Assembly: GCF_010747415.1 (NCBI RefSeq)
Contig: NZ_JAAGNZ010000001.1
Location: 3,720,001 to 3,784,000, forward strand
Source of the DNA: Spirosoma agri
Lineage (GTDB): Bacteria > Bacteroidota > Bacteroidia > Cytophagales > Spirosomataceae
Direction of reading: 5' to 3'
DNA length: 64,000 bases
Part shown: positions 8,760-16,111 of the stretch, in pieces
How the letters are laid out: each line of letters starts with the position of its first letter
How positions within the stretch are numbered: position 1 is the first letter of the stretch
Notes under the pieces: generated by a model
The model's database searches: none
Seen by the model: the letters and a program-made list of their open reading frames with translations, nothing else
What the model was told of the DNA's origin: nothing
Translations under genes and position numbers: made by a program

Positions 8760-9885
8760 TGCTTACCAACAAGGAGTACCCATAATTAAGCTTATTTCTC
8801 AGTTTGGATATGGAGAAAAGACCATAACCAGAACATTAACCAATTTGGGGGTTCATCAAATTTCACCTCGACAGTTTCACCTTTTAACTGGAAAGGAAGA
8901 GGAAGTAAGAAGACTATACCAAAGTGGTTCCAAGTTGGCTGTTATTGCCAAAAGCTACGGTGTTGGCAAGTGTGTTCTTTCGCACTTCATTAAAAAGAAT
9001 GACATTAAAATACACCCCCTTGGTAACGATGCGAAAGAAAGAGAAGGGTTGATACTAGGCGACTACGAAAGCGGAATGGGGATTTCTGAAATTGCTAAGA
9101 AGTATAGGGTCTGCGCTAAGAAAACGGTTCGCAGATTATTGGTCAACGCTAATATTGTTCCTCGAACTGCTTCTGAAAATTCTAAAATTGCCCATGCAAC
9201 AAAAAAGAAACGAGGCAGTAAATTGGCTCCGCGTCGTTACAACATTGATGAAAATTTCTTAGATCAAATCGACTCAGAAGCGAAGGCGTATTTCTTAGGC
9301 TTCTTTTATGCAGATGGGTATAACGATCAGAAAAGGGGTGAACTCTCAATCGAGCTTAATCAGAAGGACAGGGCAATACTAGAACTGTTTCGTACATTTT
9401 TCGGCAATACGAGGGCGGTTTGGGACTCAAAGCCGGGTTCAGTTAAATTTCGAATGAAAAGCAGAAAGTTGTCAGATCGACTTGCGGAACTAGGGTGTCC
9501 GCAGCGTAAATCATTTATTTTGACTTTCCCGGAGTGGATTGACGAAAATTTATTGCACCACTTTTTGCGAGGCTACACGGATGGTGATGGGTACGTAATG
9601 TGCAGGTCTAAACGTACAGGTATTGGCGCAATTGGCTCAGATGCGTTTATTGACGCAATGGCAAGAATAATCTCAAAAAAATGCAGCGTATTTTGTTCCT
9701 TTCAGCCACATAATATCAGTAAAGGTATGTTGAATTTCAGGGTGAGCGGGACCCAGCAAGTTAAGAGAGTAGTACAGTTTTTGTATAAAGATGCTACTTA
9801 TTTTTTGGAGCGAAAGAAGCTAAATGCGGACGCGATTATCGCGAAGAGAGTTATTAACATGCAACTGTTTCTTGGCGAGCTTTAG
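8710..9885 (+). CDS. LAGLIDADG homing endonuclease with N-terminal HTH repeats
   Basis: I chose the ATG at 8710 (MPARVV), because codons upstream lie inside the HNH gene. The 391-residue protein has two LAGLIDADG helices: AYFLGFFYADGY near residues 193-204 and HFLRGYTDGDGY near 283-296. The aspartates of both are the expected metal ligands. Before them come about three resolvase-like HTH segments (IISQFGYGEKTI, LAVIAKSYGVGKC, ISEIAKKYRVCAKKT), probably for sequence-specific DNA contact. The gene is clearly more AT-rich than the phage genes around it, a sign of recent entry. Its end overlaps the convergent 82-residue gene by 32 bases. It is free-standing; I see no intron or intein around it. 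Confidence 0.85.
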   Translation: MPARVVIPEEVLSKIVDAYQQGVPIIKLISQFGYGEKTITRTLTNLGVHQISPRQFHLLTGKEEEVRRLYQSGSKLAVIAKSYGVGKCVLSHFIKKNDIKIHPLGNDAKEREGLILGDYESGMGISEIAKKYRVCAKKTVRRLLVNANIVPRTASENSKIAHATKKKRGSKLAPRRYNIDENFLDQIDSEAKAYFLGFFYADGYNDQKRGELSIELNQKDRAILELFRTFFGNTRAVWDSKPGSVKFRMKSRKLSDRLAELGCPQRKSFILTFPEWIDENLLHHFLRGYTDGDGYVMCRSKRTGIGAIGSDAFIDAMARIISKKCSVFCSFQPHNISKGMLNFRVSGTQQVKRVVQFLYKDATYFLERKKLNADAIIAKRVINMQLFLGEL

Positions 9886-10102
9886 TTGCGGCATAATACC
9901 GGGACAAAACCACATGAAAGGTAGAGCGGTCACTGTACATCCGGCGACCTTTGTACCATTTTTCGTGGCTTTGTTCGGTTAGCTCGTAAGCCAGCGCCTT
10001 ATCTCCCACTAAGTCCAGATTTTTTCGGTACTGCTTGATAAACCCCTCGACGCTATTAAGTGCAATAATATCCTGCACAAAATCGAATAAAAGACTTTCC
10101 AT
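9854..10102 (-). CDS. Small phage protein after the tape measure
   Basis: I chose the ATG at 10100-10102 (MESLLFDFVQ), one base after the tape-measure stop; earlier in-frame ATGs would lie inside that gene. The 82-residue product is helical, with charged residues and Tyr, and contains HEKWYKGRRMYSDRSTF. No known family is recognised. Its 3' end runs 32 bases into the end of the convergent LAGLIDADG gene, so the last 10 codons use sequence shared with that gene. It may have been shortened or given a new tail by the insertion. Confidence 0.6.
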   Translation of the reverse strand: MESLLFDFVQDIIALNSVEGFIKQYRKNLDLVGDKALAYELTEQSHEKWYKGRRMYSDRSTFHVVLSRYYAATKARQETVAC

Positions 10103-10103
10103 G

Positions 10104-12869
10104 CTAATTGAAATATTGATTGGTTTGATGATAATCGTCAATGGCGGCTGAGAGGTCACCATTACGGAGGTTGAAACCACCAGAAACGTTCAAGTCTAGC
10201 GACTGACGACCAACTCGGTTCATGTCAGGCCGGTTGAAACGAAAATTATTGCCGAGTTGCTTGGTGATGCGGTCGCCAATCAGGTTAGCACCTAAATCGA
10301 CTGAACTTATAAATTCCCCTCCACCTTTACGAGCTTTCGACGTTTCACCGCCGTAAAGCAGTGTGGGTCCCGTTAGTAAGCCCCCCGACTCCATAGCGGT
10401 AGCCCCCCCACCTATTTTGGCAGCACCGGCCTGAACGGCAGTACCCAGTGCGACCAAGGCAACACCAGCCACCGCAGCAACGACAGGGTTTAGCGTCTTT
10501 AAGGCCGCTTGTATTGCGCCAATACCTATTGCCGTTTGAATAGCCAACGTACCTAACTGCTTTAACATGCCGCCGAGTGTGCCGAGTAACATTCTCGGAA
10601 GCGCATCAATGCTTTGCGTTCCAGCAATTAGGCCGCCAATAACCTCCCCCATACCCACCAGTGCGCTTACAGCCCCTTCTCTTAGAATGTCCCGAACACC
10701 TATATTAAAGTCTCTCAACTTCTGTTTAGCGGCCTCTAGGGGGGCTGTAATTCGTTGCTGCAAGCCTTCTAAGCCGGGCAATGGCGGAGGGGCTCCAATT
10801 CCGTTTATCGACCTAAACGCATCGGCAAAATTTATTGAAGTCGCTATAGGCTTAACCTCGCCGATGTTGACGGGCTTAAAATTCGCCCGCTCCTTGTCGA
10901 GTTTAACCAGTTCCTGAAACGCGGCCACCTGCCGACTGCGTGATTTGTCGCCCGTATCGCCCTGCTCTTTAAGTTCTTTGGTGAGCCGCTTTAAAATGCG
11001 CTCATTGGTTGTTAATGCACTACCCACCCCTTCAACGGCGGGCTTCTGCTTTCTAAACGACGCGGTCGCCGAATCCAGACTAGCTTTTAGCTGATCATAC
11101 TCAATCTGCTGCGCGGAGACATCGAGTCTTTTCAGCTTGCCGCTGGTGATCTCGTCCTTGAGCGCTTTTAACTTGTCTTTGGCCTGCTCAGCGGCCGAGC
11201 CCGCCAGGTTGATGCTGGAGTAATCAAATGGTTTGGGTGCGGCCGCTGCGGTTTTAGCACCCGTGGCCACCGTCAGCGAAACGCCCGCCTTGGCCACTGC
11301 CTGCACGGATTGAATGTTGCCTTTCAACCCATCCAGTTTCACCAGTGCCTTGTCGATGCCGGCGGTTATTTTGTCCGCCAGGCTGGTGGCTCCGAAAAAC
11401 TGGAACGTAGCGGCAATGGAGCGGCCAATCCCTGCCGCCATGAGCCGGAACCCATCGATGAGCAGGTTCCAGATCGATTTGGCGACGATGAGCAGGCCAT
11501 TGCCAAACTGCGAGAAATTTCCCGTCAGCAGGCCCGTTAGCGCCGTAAAAATACCCTGAATAATACCTGCGTTGAATCTAAAAATTGCGGCTACGGCTTC
11601 AAACGCCGTTTTGCCAATAGCGGTGAAAAAGCCCCCAAATCGCGCCCAGATTAGCCCGGCTACATCAATCGTTCGCTGGATGACGGCCCGAATATACCCC
11701 ATTGCTGAAGCAACTAACCCTTGAACACTCTGCCAGATACCCGAATCGGTCAGGATCGTTTTGATGCTACTCCAATTAGTGGCAATTAATACCGCAGCCC
11801 CGACAACGGCCGCCCCGATCAGCAGGATTGGACCGATGGCAACCCCCAGCGTGGCGGTAATGGCGGTGGCTCCGGCGATAACAGACGGCACCAGGGCTAA
11901 CAAACCACCGACAGCCAGCGCCAAGGGGCCAATGGCAGCGACCAGACCGGTCACCGTCAGAATTACTTTCTGCGTCGTAGGTGATAAAGCCGCAAACTTA
12001 TCGGCCAGGCCGGTGGCCCCGTTGCCGATCCGGTCAATGAGCTCGGTCAGCCCAAAGGCTTTATCGGCGGCCTGCCCAAAGTTGAACTGGGCCAGCTTGA
12101 CGGCATCGCCCAGATTTTCCAGCGCATTTTTGGGGCCGCCCTTGACCCGCTCCAGTTGGGACAGCTTCGCCGTCAGATCAGTGATGAAGTCCATCGGGGA
12201 GCGGCCCGCAGCTTGCAGCTTCGCGCTGATCTGCTCGGAGTCGACCGTGCCGAACATTTCCTTGATGGCCTTGGCAACGGCGGGGCTGGAGGTTAGAATA
12301 GGCTTTAAGTCCTCGGAGAGCACTTTAGCCTTACTGCCCATCTGAGTCAGCTGGGTCAGCACCGAATCCAGTTCGAACTTACCCCCGCCCGTCAAAGCCA
12401 ACGCGTTGCCGAATTGTAACAGGGACTCCTTGGATTGCAGAGCTGAAAAGCCGACAGCTTGCAGGCGCACATCCCCCTTGATCGCTTCTTCCAGGCCGAG
12501 GCCTGGCAGGCGCACCACGGGCAACAGTTCGTCGAACCGGGCTTTGGCCCCCGCGGCCGAACCCGTGATGTTCTCCAGCCCCAGTTGCAGGGCGTTGATC
12601 TCCGAGTAGGCTTTAAACGAGGTGATGCCGACGACAGCAATACTGGCGGCTACGATCGAGGCCTGCCGGCCAAACGACTGAATTGATTTACCCAGTTGGC
12701 CAATGCCGCGCTCGAACTGCCGGGACTGCCGGTCCGCAGCCGCGAAGCCCGCCGACAGGTTGCTGTTTAGCTGGGTAGCCAGTTGCGCCGTAGCCGCACC
12801 CGCGGCCCGGAACCCCGCAATGAAGTCCGTGACGATTGCCCCCAGTCGAATATTAACAGCTCCTGCCAT
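10104..12869 (-). CDS. Phage tail tape measure protein
   Basis: This 921-residue protein sets tail length and is threaded through the tail tube. The N-terminal part has the tape-measure pattern of Ala-rich helices, FGRQASIVAASIAVVGITSFKAYSEINALQ, then a conserved FDEL segment and a GMSKA-like region (LTQMGSKAKVLSEDLKPI). Several hydrophobic segments lie between residues about 300 and 380 and again around 440-480 and 770-830, as expected for a protein that enters the host membrane. It follows the tail chaperone gene directly, the standard order in siphophages. The length suggests a tail of roughly 130-140 nm by the usual 1.5 Angstrom per residue rule (estimate only). Confidence 0.92.
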   Translation of the reverse strand: MAGAVNIRLGAIVTDFIAGFRAAGAATAQLATQLNSNLSAGFAAADRQSRQFERGIGQLGKSIQSFGRQASIVAASIAVVGITSFKAYSEINALQLGLENITGSAAGAKARFDELLPVVRLPGLGLEEAIKGDVRLQAVGFSALQSKESLLQFGNALALTGGGKFELDSVLTQLTQMGSKAKVLSEDLKPILTSSPAVAKAIKEMFGTVDSEQISAKLQAAGRSPMDFITDLTAKLSQLERVKGGPKNALENLGDAVKLAQFNFGQAADKAFGLTELIDRIGNGATGLADKFAALSPTTQKVILTVTGLVAAIGPLALAVGGLLALVPSVIAGATAITATLGVAIGPILLIGAAVVGAAVLIATNWSSIKTILTDSGIWQSVQGLVASAMGYIRAVIQRTIDVAGLIWARFGGFFTAIGKTAFEAVAAIFRFNAGIIQGIFTALTGLLTGNFSQFGNGLLIVAKSIWNLLIDGFRLMAAGIGRSIAATFQFFGATSLADKITAGIDKALVKLDGLKGNIQSVQAVAKAGVSLTVATGAKTAAAAPKPFDYSSINLAGSAAEQAKDKLKALKDEITSGKLKRLDVSAQQIEYDQLKASLDSATASFRKQKPAVEGVGSALTTNERILKRLTKELKEQGDTGDKSRSRQVAAFQELVKLDKERANFKPVNIGEVKPIATSINFADAFRSINGIGAPPPLPGLEGLQQRITAPLEAAKQKLRDFNIGVRDILREGAVSALVGMGEVIGGLIAGTQSIDALPRMLLGTLGGMLKQLGTLAIQTAIGIGAIQAALKTLNPVVAAVAGVALVALGTAVQAGAAKIGGGATAMESGGLLTGPTLLYGGETSKARKGGGEFISSVDLGANLIGDRITKQLGNNFRFNRPDMNRVGRQSLDLNVSGGFNLRNGDLSAAIDDYHQTNQYFN

Positions 12870-12871
12870 GC

Positions 12872-13539
12872 CTATGAGTTAGCGATGCGGCTTACCAGAT
12901 CCGCCCACTGAGCTTCGGTTCGTTTTTTGAGTCGGGGTGCCGACTGGCCCCGCCGTTTTTTCTCGCCCGGCAGCCGGAGCACGTCCTGACTGTCGATGGC
13001 GGGGGTTTTCTCGCCCCGGTTGATGTTGTAGAGCAGCGCGTAGAGCTCCCGGAAGTAGATACCCTGCGGGTTGGTCCGCCGGTAGTAGCCGGCCAGCATC
13101 CGCTCGAAGTCGGCGGGCGTGGTCTCCCAGAACTCTCCGGACCGCAGGCCTATTTCGTATCCGGTTTCTTGGAGGGCTTCCCAGTCAGTGGGTTTCCGTC
13201 TTCGCCCAGCCCCAGCAGCCCGTTTACCCGGGCGCTTACGTTTGGGAGTCGCTCGAAGGCGCTGCGGGAGGCCACCAGCACTTTAGCCAGATCCTCGTCC
13301 GACATGGCATCCATCAGCTCGTAGACGTCATCGACCTTAAAATTGTCGGCCAGCGCGTTCTGGTCGAAGCGGCACATCAGGCCCGCCCAGAGCGTGAGTG
13401 CAATGGTTTCGATGTTGCCCGTCAGACCCTCGCCGTGTTTTTCGACGAGTTTGGCGGCCAGCATGCCGAATTTGAAGGTAAAGGGTTTACCGTTGATGAA
13501 AACGACGATCTCGCCGTTGGTTAGTTCAGTAGGTTTCAT
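12872..13539 (-). CDS. Tail assembly chaperone, -1 frameshift product (gpGT-like)
   Basis: The downstream frame ending at 12872 has no good start of its own; in-frame coding sense continues upstream of the ATG at 13099 to the slippery site. A -1 shift at A AAC CCA (13195-13189 on the minus strand) would join the first 117 residues of the short chaperone to TDWEALQETGYEIGL and onward. The fusion is 222 residues. The extension contains GEFWETTPADFERMLAGYY, which fits the FW.xTP.EF...L.GY signature of the T domain of tail chaperones. The place directly before the tape measure and the way of expression match lambda G/GT. The shift is predicted, not shown. Confidence 0.8.
13150..13539 (-). CDS. 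Tail assembly chaperone, short form (gpG-like)
   Basis: This 129-residue protein lies between the major tail protein and the tape measure. It starts MKPTELTNGEIVVFINGK, with a helical middle (residues 35-105) typical of tail assembly chaperones. It should coat the tape measure while the tube is built and is not kept in the virion. The stop at 13150 is reached unless the ribosome slips at the heptamer 13189-13195. The start has CCGTAAC 17 bases upstream, a motif shared by several genes of this operon. Confidence 0.8.
   Translation of the reverse strand: MKPTELTNGEIVVFINGKPFTFKFGMLAAKLVEKHGEGLTGNIETIALTLWAGLMCRFDQNALADNFKVDDVYELMDAMSDEDLAKVLVASRSAFERLPNVSARVNGLLGLGEDGNPLTGKPSKKPDTK
13189..13195 (-). 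promoter_or_regulatory. Slippery heptamer A_AAC_CCA for programmed -1 frameshifting
   Basis: On the minus strand the bases read AAACCCA, in frame as A AAC CCA, the X XXY YYZ form (X=A, Y=C, Z=A). After slipping, the tRNAs can re-pair with AAA CCC. The -1 frame is then open to the T-domain stop at 12872. Confidence 0.8.
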
Positions 13540-13577
13540 GGGGTCAATCGTTACGGATGGGTCACTCGGGTTTTCTA

Positions 13578-13617
13578 AAAAAACCTACTAATTCACTTCT
13601 GCTTTAGTAGGTTTTTT
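13578..13617. terminator. Bidirectional intrinsic terminator between major tail protein and tail chaperone
   Basis: AAAAAACCTACTAA (13578-13591) pairs perfectly with TTAGTAGGTTTTTT (13604-13617), a 14-bp stem with a 12-base loop and T-runs on both strands. It sits after the major tail protein gene and would lower expression of the tail tape and chaperone genes relative to head and tube proteins. Confidence 0.85.
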
Positions 13618-13634
13618 CTCGGTTCCTGGCTGGT

Positions 13635-14096
13635 TTACGACAGTGTGGAGCGGGTCGGCAGCTGAAAGAAATTGAACTTGGCCCCGCCCGTGGCATCACC
13701 CTTCTGGGGGCCTTTGCGCGAAAAGCCGTTGAAAAAGCCCTGGCCCGTGTAAACCGGATCGCCTGCCTTATCGCCCACCGAATACTTCAGATCGATCGTC
13801 GCTGCGGTATCGTTCCACTGCTGAATCTCGTCGTCGGAGACGTTGGTGGCCTTGTCGCCGGTGGCGTAGTTGCGCACGATATGCTCGATCGAGAGCGTAG
13901 GCACGGCGATATCGCCCGAGGGGCTTTTGGTGGTACCCGACCGGCAGGCCGTTTCTTCGACTTCGGCCCCGGGCGAATCCAGATCGGCGGCCGTCATGCA
14001 GCCAAAGAGGATGTAGTCGGTACCGCCCGGCTTTTTGATGAGAACAATAATTTCCCTGCCTTTCACAAGGGTATTGGTGCGTGCAGCAGCTGCCAT
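13635..14096 (-). CDS. Phage major tail protein
   Basis: This 153-residue protein forms the tail tube in siphophages. It has the usual size and order, between the tail terminator and the chaperone pair. The sequence is beta-rich with Gly and Thr: GREIIVLIKKPGGTDYILFGCMTAADL, and a C-terminal FFNGFSRKGPQKGDATGGAKFNFF segment. The identity rests on gene order plus the beta-sandwich look, rather than a motif. The strong terminator directly after it fits a protein needed in many copies. ACCGTAAC lies 18-25 bases before its ATG, inside the end of the upstream gene. Confidence 0.75.
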   Translation of the reverse strand: MAAAARTNTLVKGREIIVLIKKPGGTDYILFGCMTAADLDSPGAEVEETACRSGTTKSPSGDIAVPTLSIEHIVRNYATGDKATNVSDDEIQQWNDTAATIDLKYSVGDKAGDPVYTGQGFFNGFSRKGPQKGDATGGAKFNFFQLPTRSTLS

Positions 14097-14097
14097 C

Positions 14098-14496
14098 TTA
14101 CAGTTTGGTTACGGTTAAATCGAAAATCAATCGTTTATAAAAAGCACTGATCTCGGGGTCGGCCTCGTCGAAATCGTCGTCGTTGGTCTCGATGCTGACC
14201 AGGTAGCCCAGATGAATGCCATCATAGCGGTTCAGTACCTCCACAAGCGTATCGGCCAGTCCCTCGATCTCTTCGGAATTATTGGCAATGGCCCCGATCT
14301 CCAGTAGTCCCTGCTTGGTCGCCGAACCACCCCGGCAGCCGAGCGGCCGCAGCCCCTTGGTATTGTAGTACAGGGCCGGAAACGCGCTCGCCTGCTCAAA
14401 GACGACCGGCGTGACCCGGCCCCCGTGCAGAGCCAGCAGATCGGGTTGCGTGCTCAGCAAATCGTACAGGGCATTACCAATTCGGTTTGTACTCAT
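14098..14496 (-). CDS. Tail terminator / tail completion protein
   Basis: This 132-residue protein starts RIGNALYDLLSTQPDLLALHGGRVTPVV, the pattern of the DUF3168/gpU-like tail terminators that cap the tail tube and join it to the head. It overlaps the gp10-like gene by four bases (ATGA) and ends one base before the major tail protein start. Its length is in the family's range of about 120-140. Order and N-terminal pattern agree, so I am fairly sure. Confidence 0.75.
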   Translation of the reverse strand: MSTNRIGNALYDLLSTQPDLLALHGGRVTPVVFEQASAFPALYYNTKGLRPLGCRGGSATKQGLLEIGAIANNSEEIEGLADTLVEVLNRYDGIHLGYLVSIETNDDDFDEADPEISAFYKRLIFDLTVTKL

Positions 14497-14975
14497 CGGC
14501 GTAATTCAGTTTCAACCACGGCCTGGGCAATTTGGCCGATGCCCGCTTCGATCAGGGGTGTACCCCGGCTTTCGGTGCGGGCCAAAAAATCATTGACGCC
14601 CACCCGGTGGATATTGGGCCGGGTAATCCAGTGGGTTCGCCAGCCGGCGTAGCCCCGTTTTTTGCTGGCCCCGACCAGCACCCGGGCCACTTCACCCGGG
14701 CCGCCCGGCACAATCAGAATCCGCAGGCTGCGTTTAGTAGCGCCACCCTTGTCGTACGTGCTATCCCGCTTCAGCTTGCCCGACCGGAGCCGGCGCGTCA
14801 ACTGGGAGCGGAACGTTCGACGACCGACGGGCACTTCCTGCCGGGCAATGCCCAGAACCGGCTGCGTAGCCGTTTTAAGCGTTTTGCCCATTAGCCGGGC
14901 ATCGAAGACACGGCCCACCCTGGCCAGCGTTCGATCCATCGCATAGAGCTCCGTCGAGTCGGTTTGAATGCGCAT
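14493..14975 (-). CDS. HK97 gp10-like neck protein
   Basis: This 160-residue basic protein matches the HK97-gp10/neck family in size, position and content: an N-terminal helical part with LMGKTLKTATQPVLGIARQEVPVGRR, then RVLVGASKKRGYAGWRTHW in beta strands. Such proteins sit at the head-tail junction. The gene is ATGA-coupled to the tail terminator downstream and overlaps the last base of the head-closure gene upstream. Confidence 0.75.
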   Translation of the reverse strand: MRIQTDSTELYAMDRTLARVGRVFDARLMGKTLKTATQPVLGIARQEVPVGRRTFRSQLTRRLRSGKLKRDSTYDKGGATKRSLRILIVPGGPGEVARVLVGASKKRGYAGWRTHWITRPNIHRVGVNDFLARTESRGTPLIEAGIGQIAQAVVETELRR

Positions 14976-15331
14976 CAGTCATGTTTCTGGGCTTCGATGA
15001 TGAGCCACTGCCGACGTCCCTCGCCCTCGCGGACGTTAAGAATATCGTAGCGAACCCCCTCGCAGTAAAGAATCATCGTTTCCAGCACGCCCGTGCGGTA
15101 GCGCAGATCGAATTCAACCGTGCCGAAGGCCGTCTCGCGGGAAGCCTGGGCCGAGCCCGAGCCGTCCCCACCCGTTTCAACGCCCCCGGTTTCGCGTTTA
15201 CGACAGGGCACGTTTTGGGCGAAGGGCGATGGTGATTCACCAATCTTTTCGCCTTTGCCGTTTTTGTGGGCGTCTTTGGTAAACAGGTCCAGCGTCCGAT
15301 CCAGGTTGCCGGCTTGTAAGGGCTTGGCCAT
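14975..15331 (-). CDS. Head closure / head-tail joining protein (SPP1 gp16-like)
   Basis: I chose the ATG at 15329-15331 (MAKPLQAGNLDR), because the 13 codons upstream lie inside the gp6-like gene and the start follows its stop by two bases, with CTGTAACG directly before it. The 118-residue product has the head-tail joining pattern: AGNLDRTLDLF at the N-terminus, ETAFGTVEFDLRYRTGV in the middle and YDILNVREGEGRRQWLIIEAQK at the end, where strands 'Y.I..V...G....L.I...' close the beta barrel. It plugs the connector until the tail attaches. Confidence 0.8.
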   Translation of the reverse strand: MAKPLQAGNLDRTLDLFTKDAHKNGKGEKIGESPSPFAQNVPCRKRETGGVETGGDGSGSAQASRETAFGTVEFDLRYRTGVLETMILYCEGVRYDILNVREGEGRRQWLIIEAQKHD

Positions 15332-15333
15332 CG

Positions 15334-15885
15334 TTACAGTATGGGTAAAACGTAATCCTTGATGAGCCACTCGGCGTGCGAGGGCACTTCCTTTTTCTCG
15401 TCCGATCGGATGTCATACCAGCGCCCGATCAGCAGCCGAATGGCCTGCACGATATCGGCCGGCACACTCGTTGGCTCGTAGCCCGCCCGGTAGCTGACGC
15501 GGATCCGGGACACACCCGTAATCATCTGCGCTAACGGGTAAAATGTCAGTTCGCCCGTCTCCGTCCAGTCGTAGCTGGAAGCATCCAGTGTGACCCAGTC
15601 CGCAGAACCCATCAGCCGATACTCGATTTTGGTCACGCTGAGCACGTTCAGACTGGGCAGATCAGCTTGCAGGCCAAACCCCTCCCCGAAGGCGAAATAA
15701 TCCCGGGCAAAAATGGGCTGCTTGCACATTGTTTCGATCCGGGCCATCGCCGACCGCATCAGATCCGCTGCCACCCCTAGTTCCGCCATCGCTCCGACAT
15801 CGGTGCGCAGCCATTCGCAGGCGGTAGCCAGATCCATGACAGGATCAAGCGGAACGGCGGGGTTTTGCGGGCGGGCGGTGAGCAT
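15334..15885 (-). CDS. Head-tail connector (HK97 gp6-like)
   Basis: This 183-residue protein has the gp6 family layout: helices at the N-terminus (DLATACEWLRTDV, LMRSAMARIETMC), a central beta part with YDWTETGELTFYP, and a C-terminal helix (IVQAIRLLIGRWYDIRSDEK). It forms the ring below the portal. Its start shares one base with the stop of the preceding small gene (TAATG). Confidence 0.85.
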   Translation of the reverse strand: MLTARPQNPAVPLDPVMDLATACEWLRTDVGAMAELGVAADLMRSAMARIETMCKQPIFARDYFAFGEGFGLQADLPSLNVLSVTKIEYRLMGSADWVTLDASSYDWTETGELTFYPLAQMITGVSRIRVSYRAGYEPTSVPADIVQAIRLLIGRWYDIRSDEKKEVPSHAEWLIKDYVLPIL

Positions 15886-16109
15886 TACTTGTTGCGGGTT
15901 TCGCCTTTTGGTTTGGCAGTAGCCGTCTGACCAGTTGGGTTCAGCTTCGCCGTTTCACCCGAAGGCTCTGCGGTCGCCGTCTGGACTTCTTCGGCCAATC
16001 CGTGTTTGACCAGATCGGCTCCTACTGCCGGGTCAACTCCTTCAACCACCTGGTCTTGATGGAAGGAGTAGTTGACGCCGGAGCAGGAGGTTGTTAGTTT
16101 AATCGTCAT
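15885..16109 (-). CDS. Small capsid-associated hypothetical protein
   Basis: This 74-residue protein has a short beta-rich N-terminus (TIKLTTSCSGVNYSFHQDQVVEGV) and a repetitive Lys/Pro/Thr/Glu tail with TATAEPSGE, TGQTATAKPKGE. Short proteins of this kind between capsid and connector genes are often head decoration or fibre proteins, but I can name no family. It starts two bases after the capsid stop. Confidence 0.6.
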   Translation of the reverse strand: MTIKLTTSCSGVNYSFHQDQVVEGVDPAVGADLVKHGLAEEVQTATAEPSGETAKLNPTGQTATAKPKGETRNK

Positions 16110-16111
16110 GG

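Noticed and set aside
12872..13099. Separate 75-residue gene
   Set aside because: The coding sense continues upstream of its ATG to the slippery heptamer; better explained as the frameshift extension of the tail chaperone.
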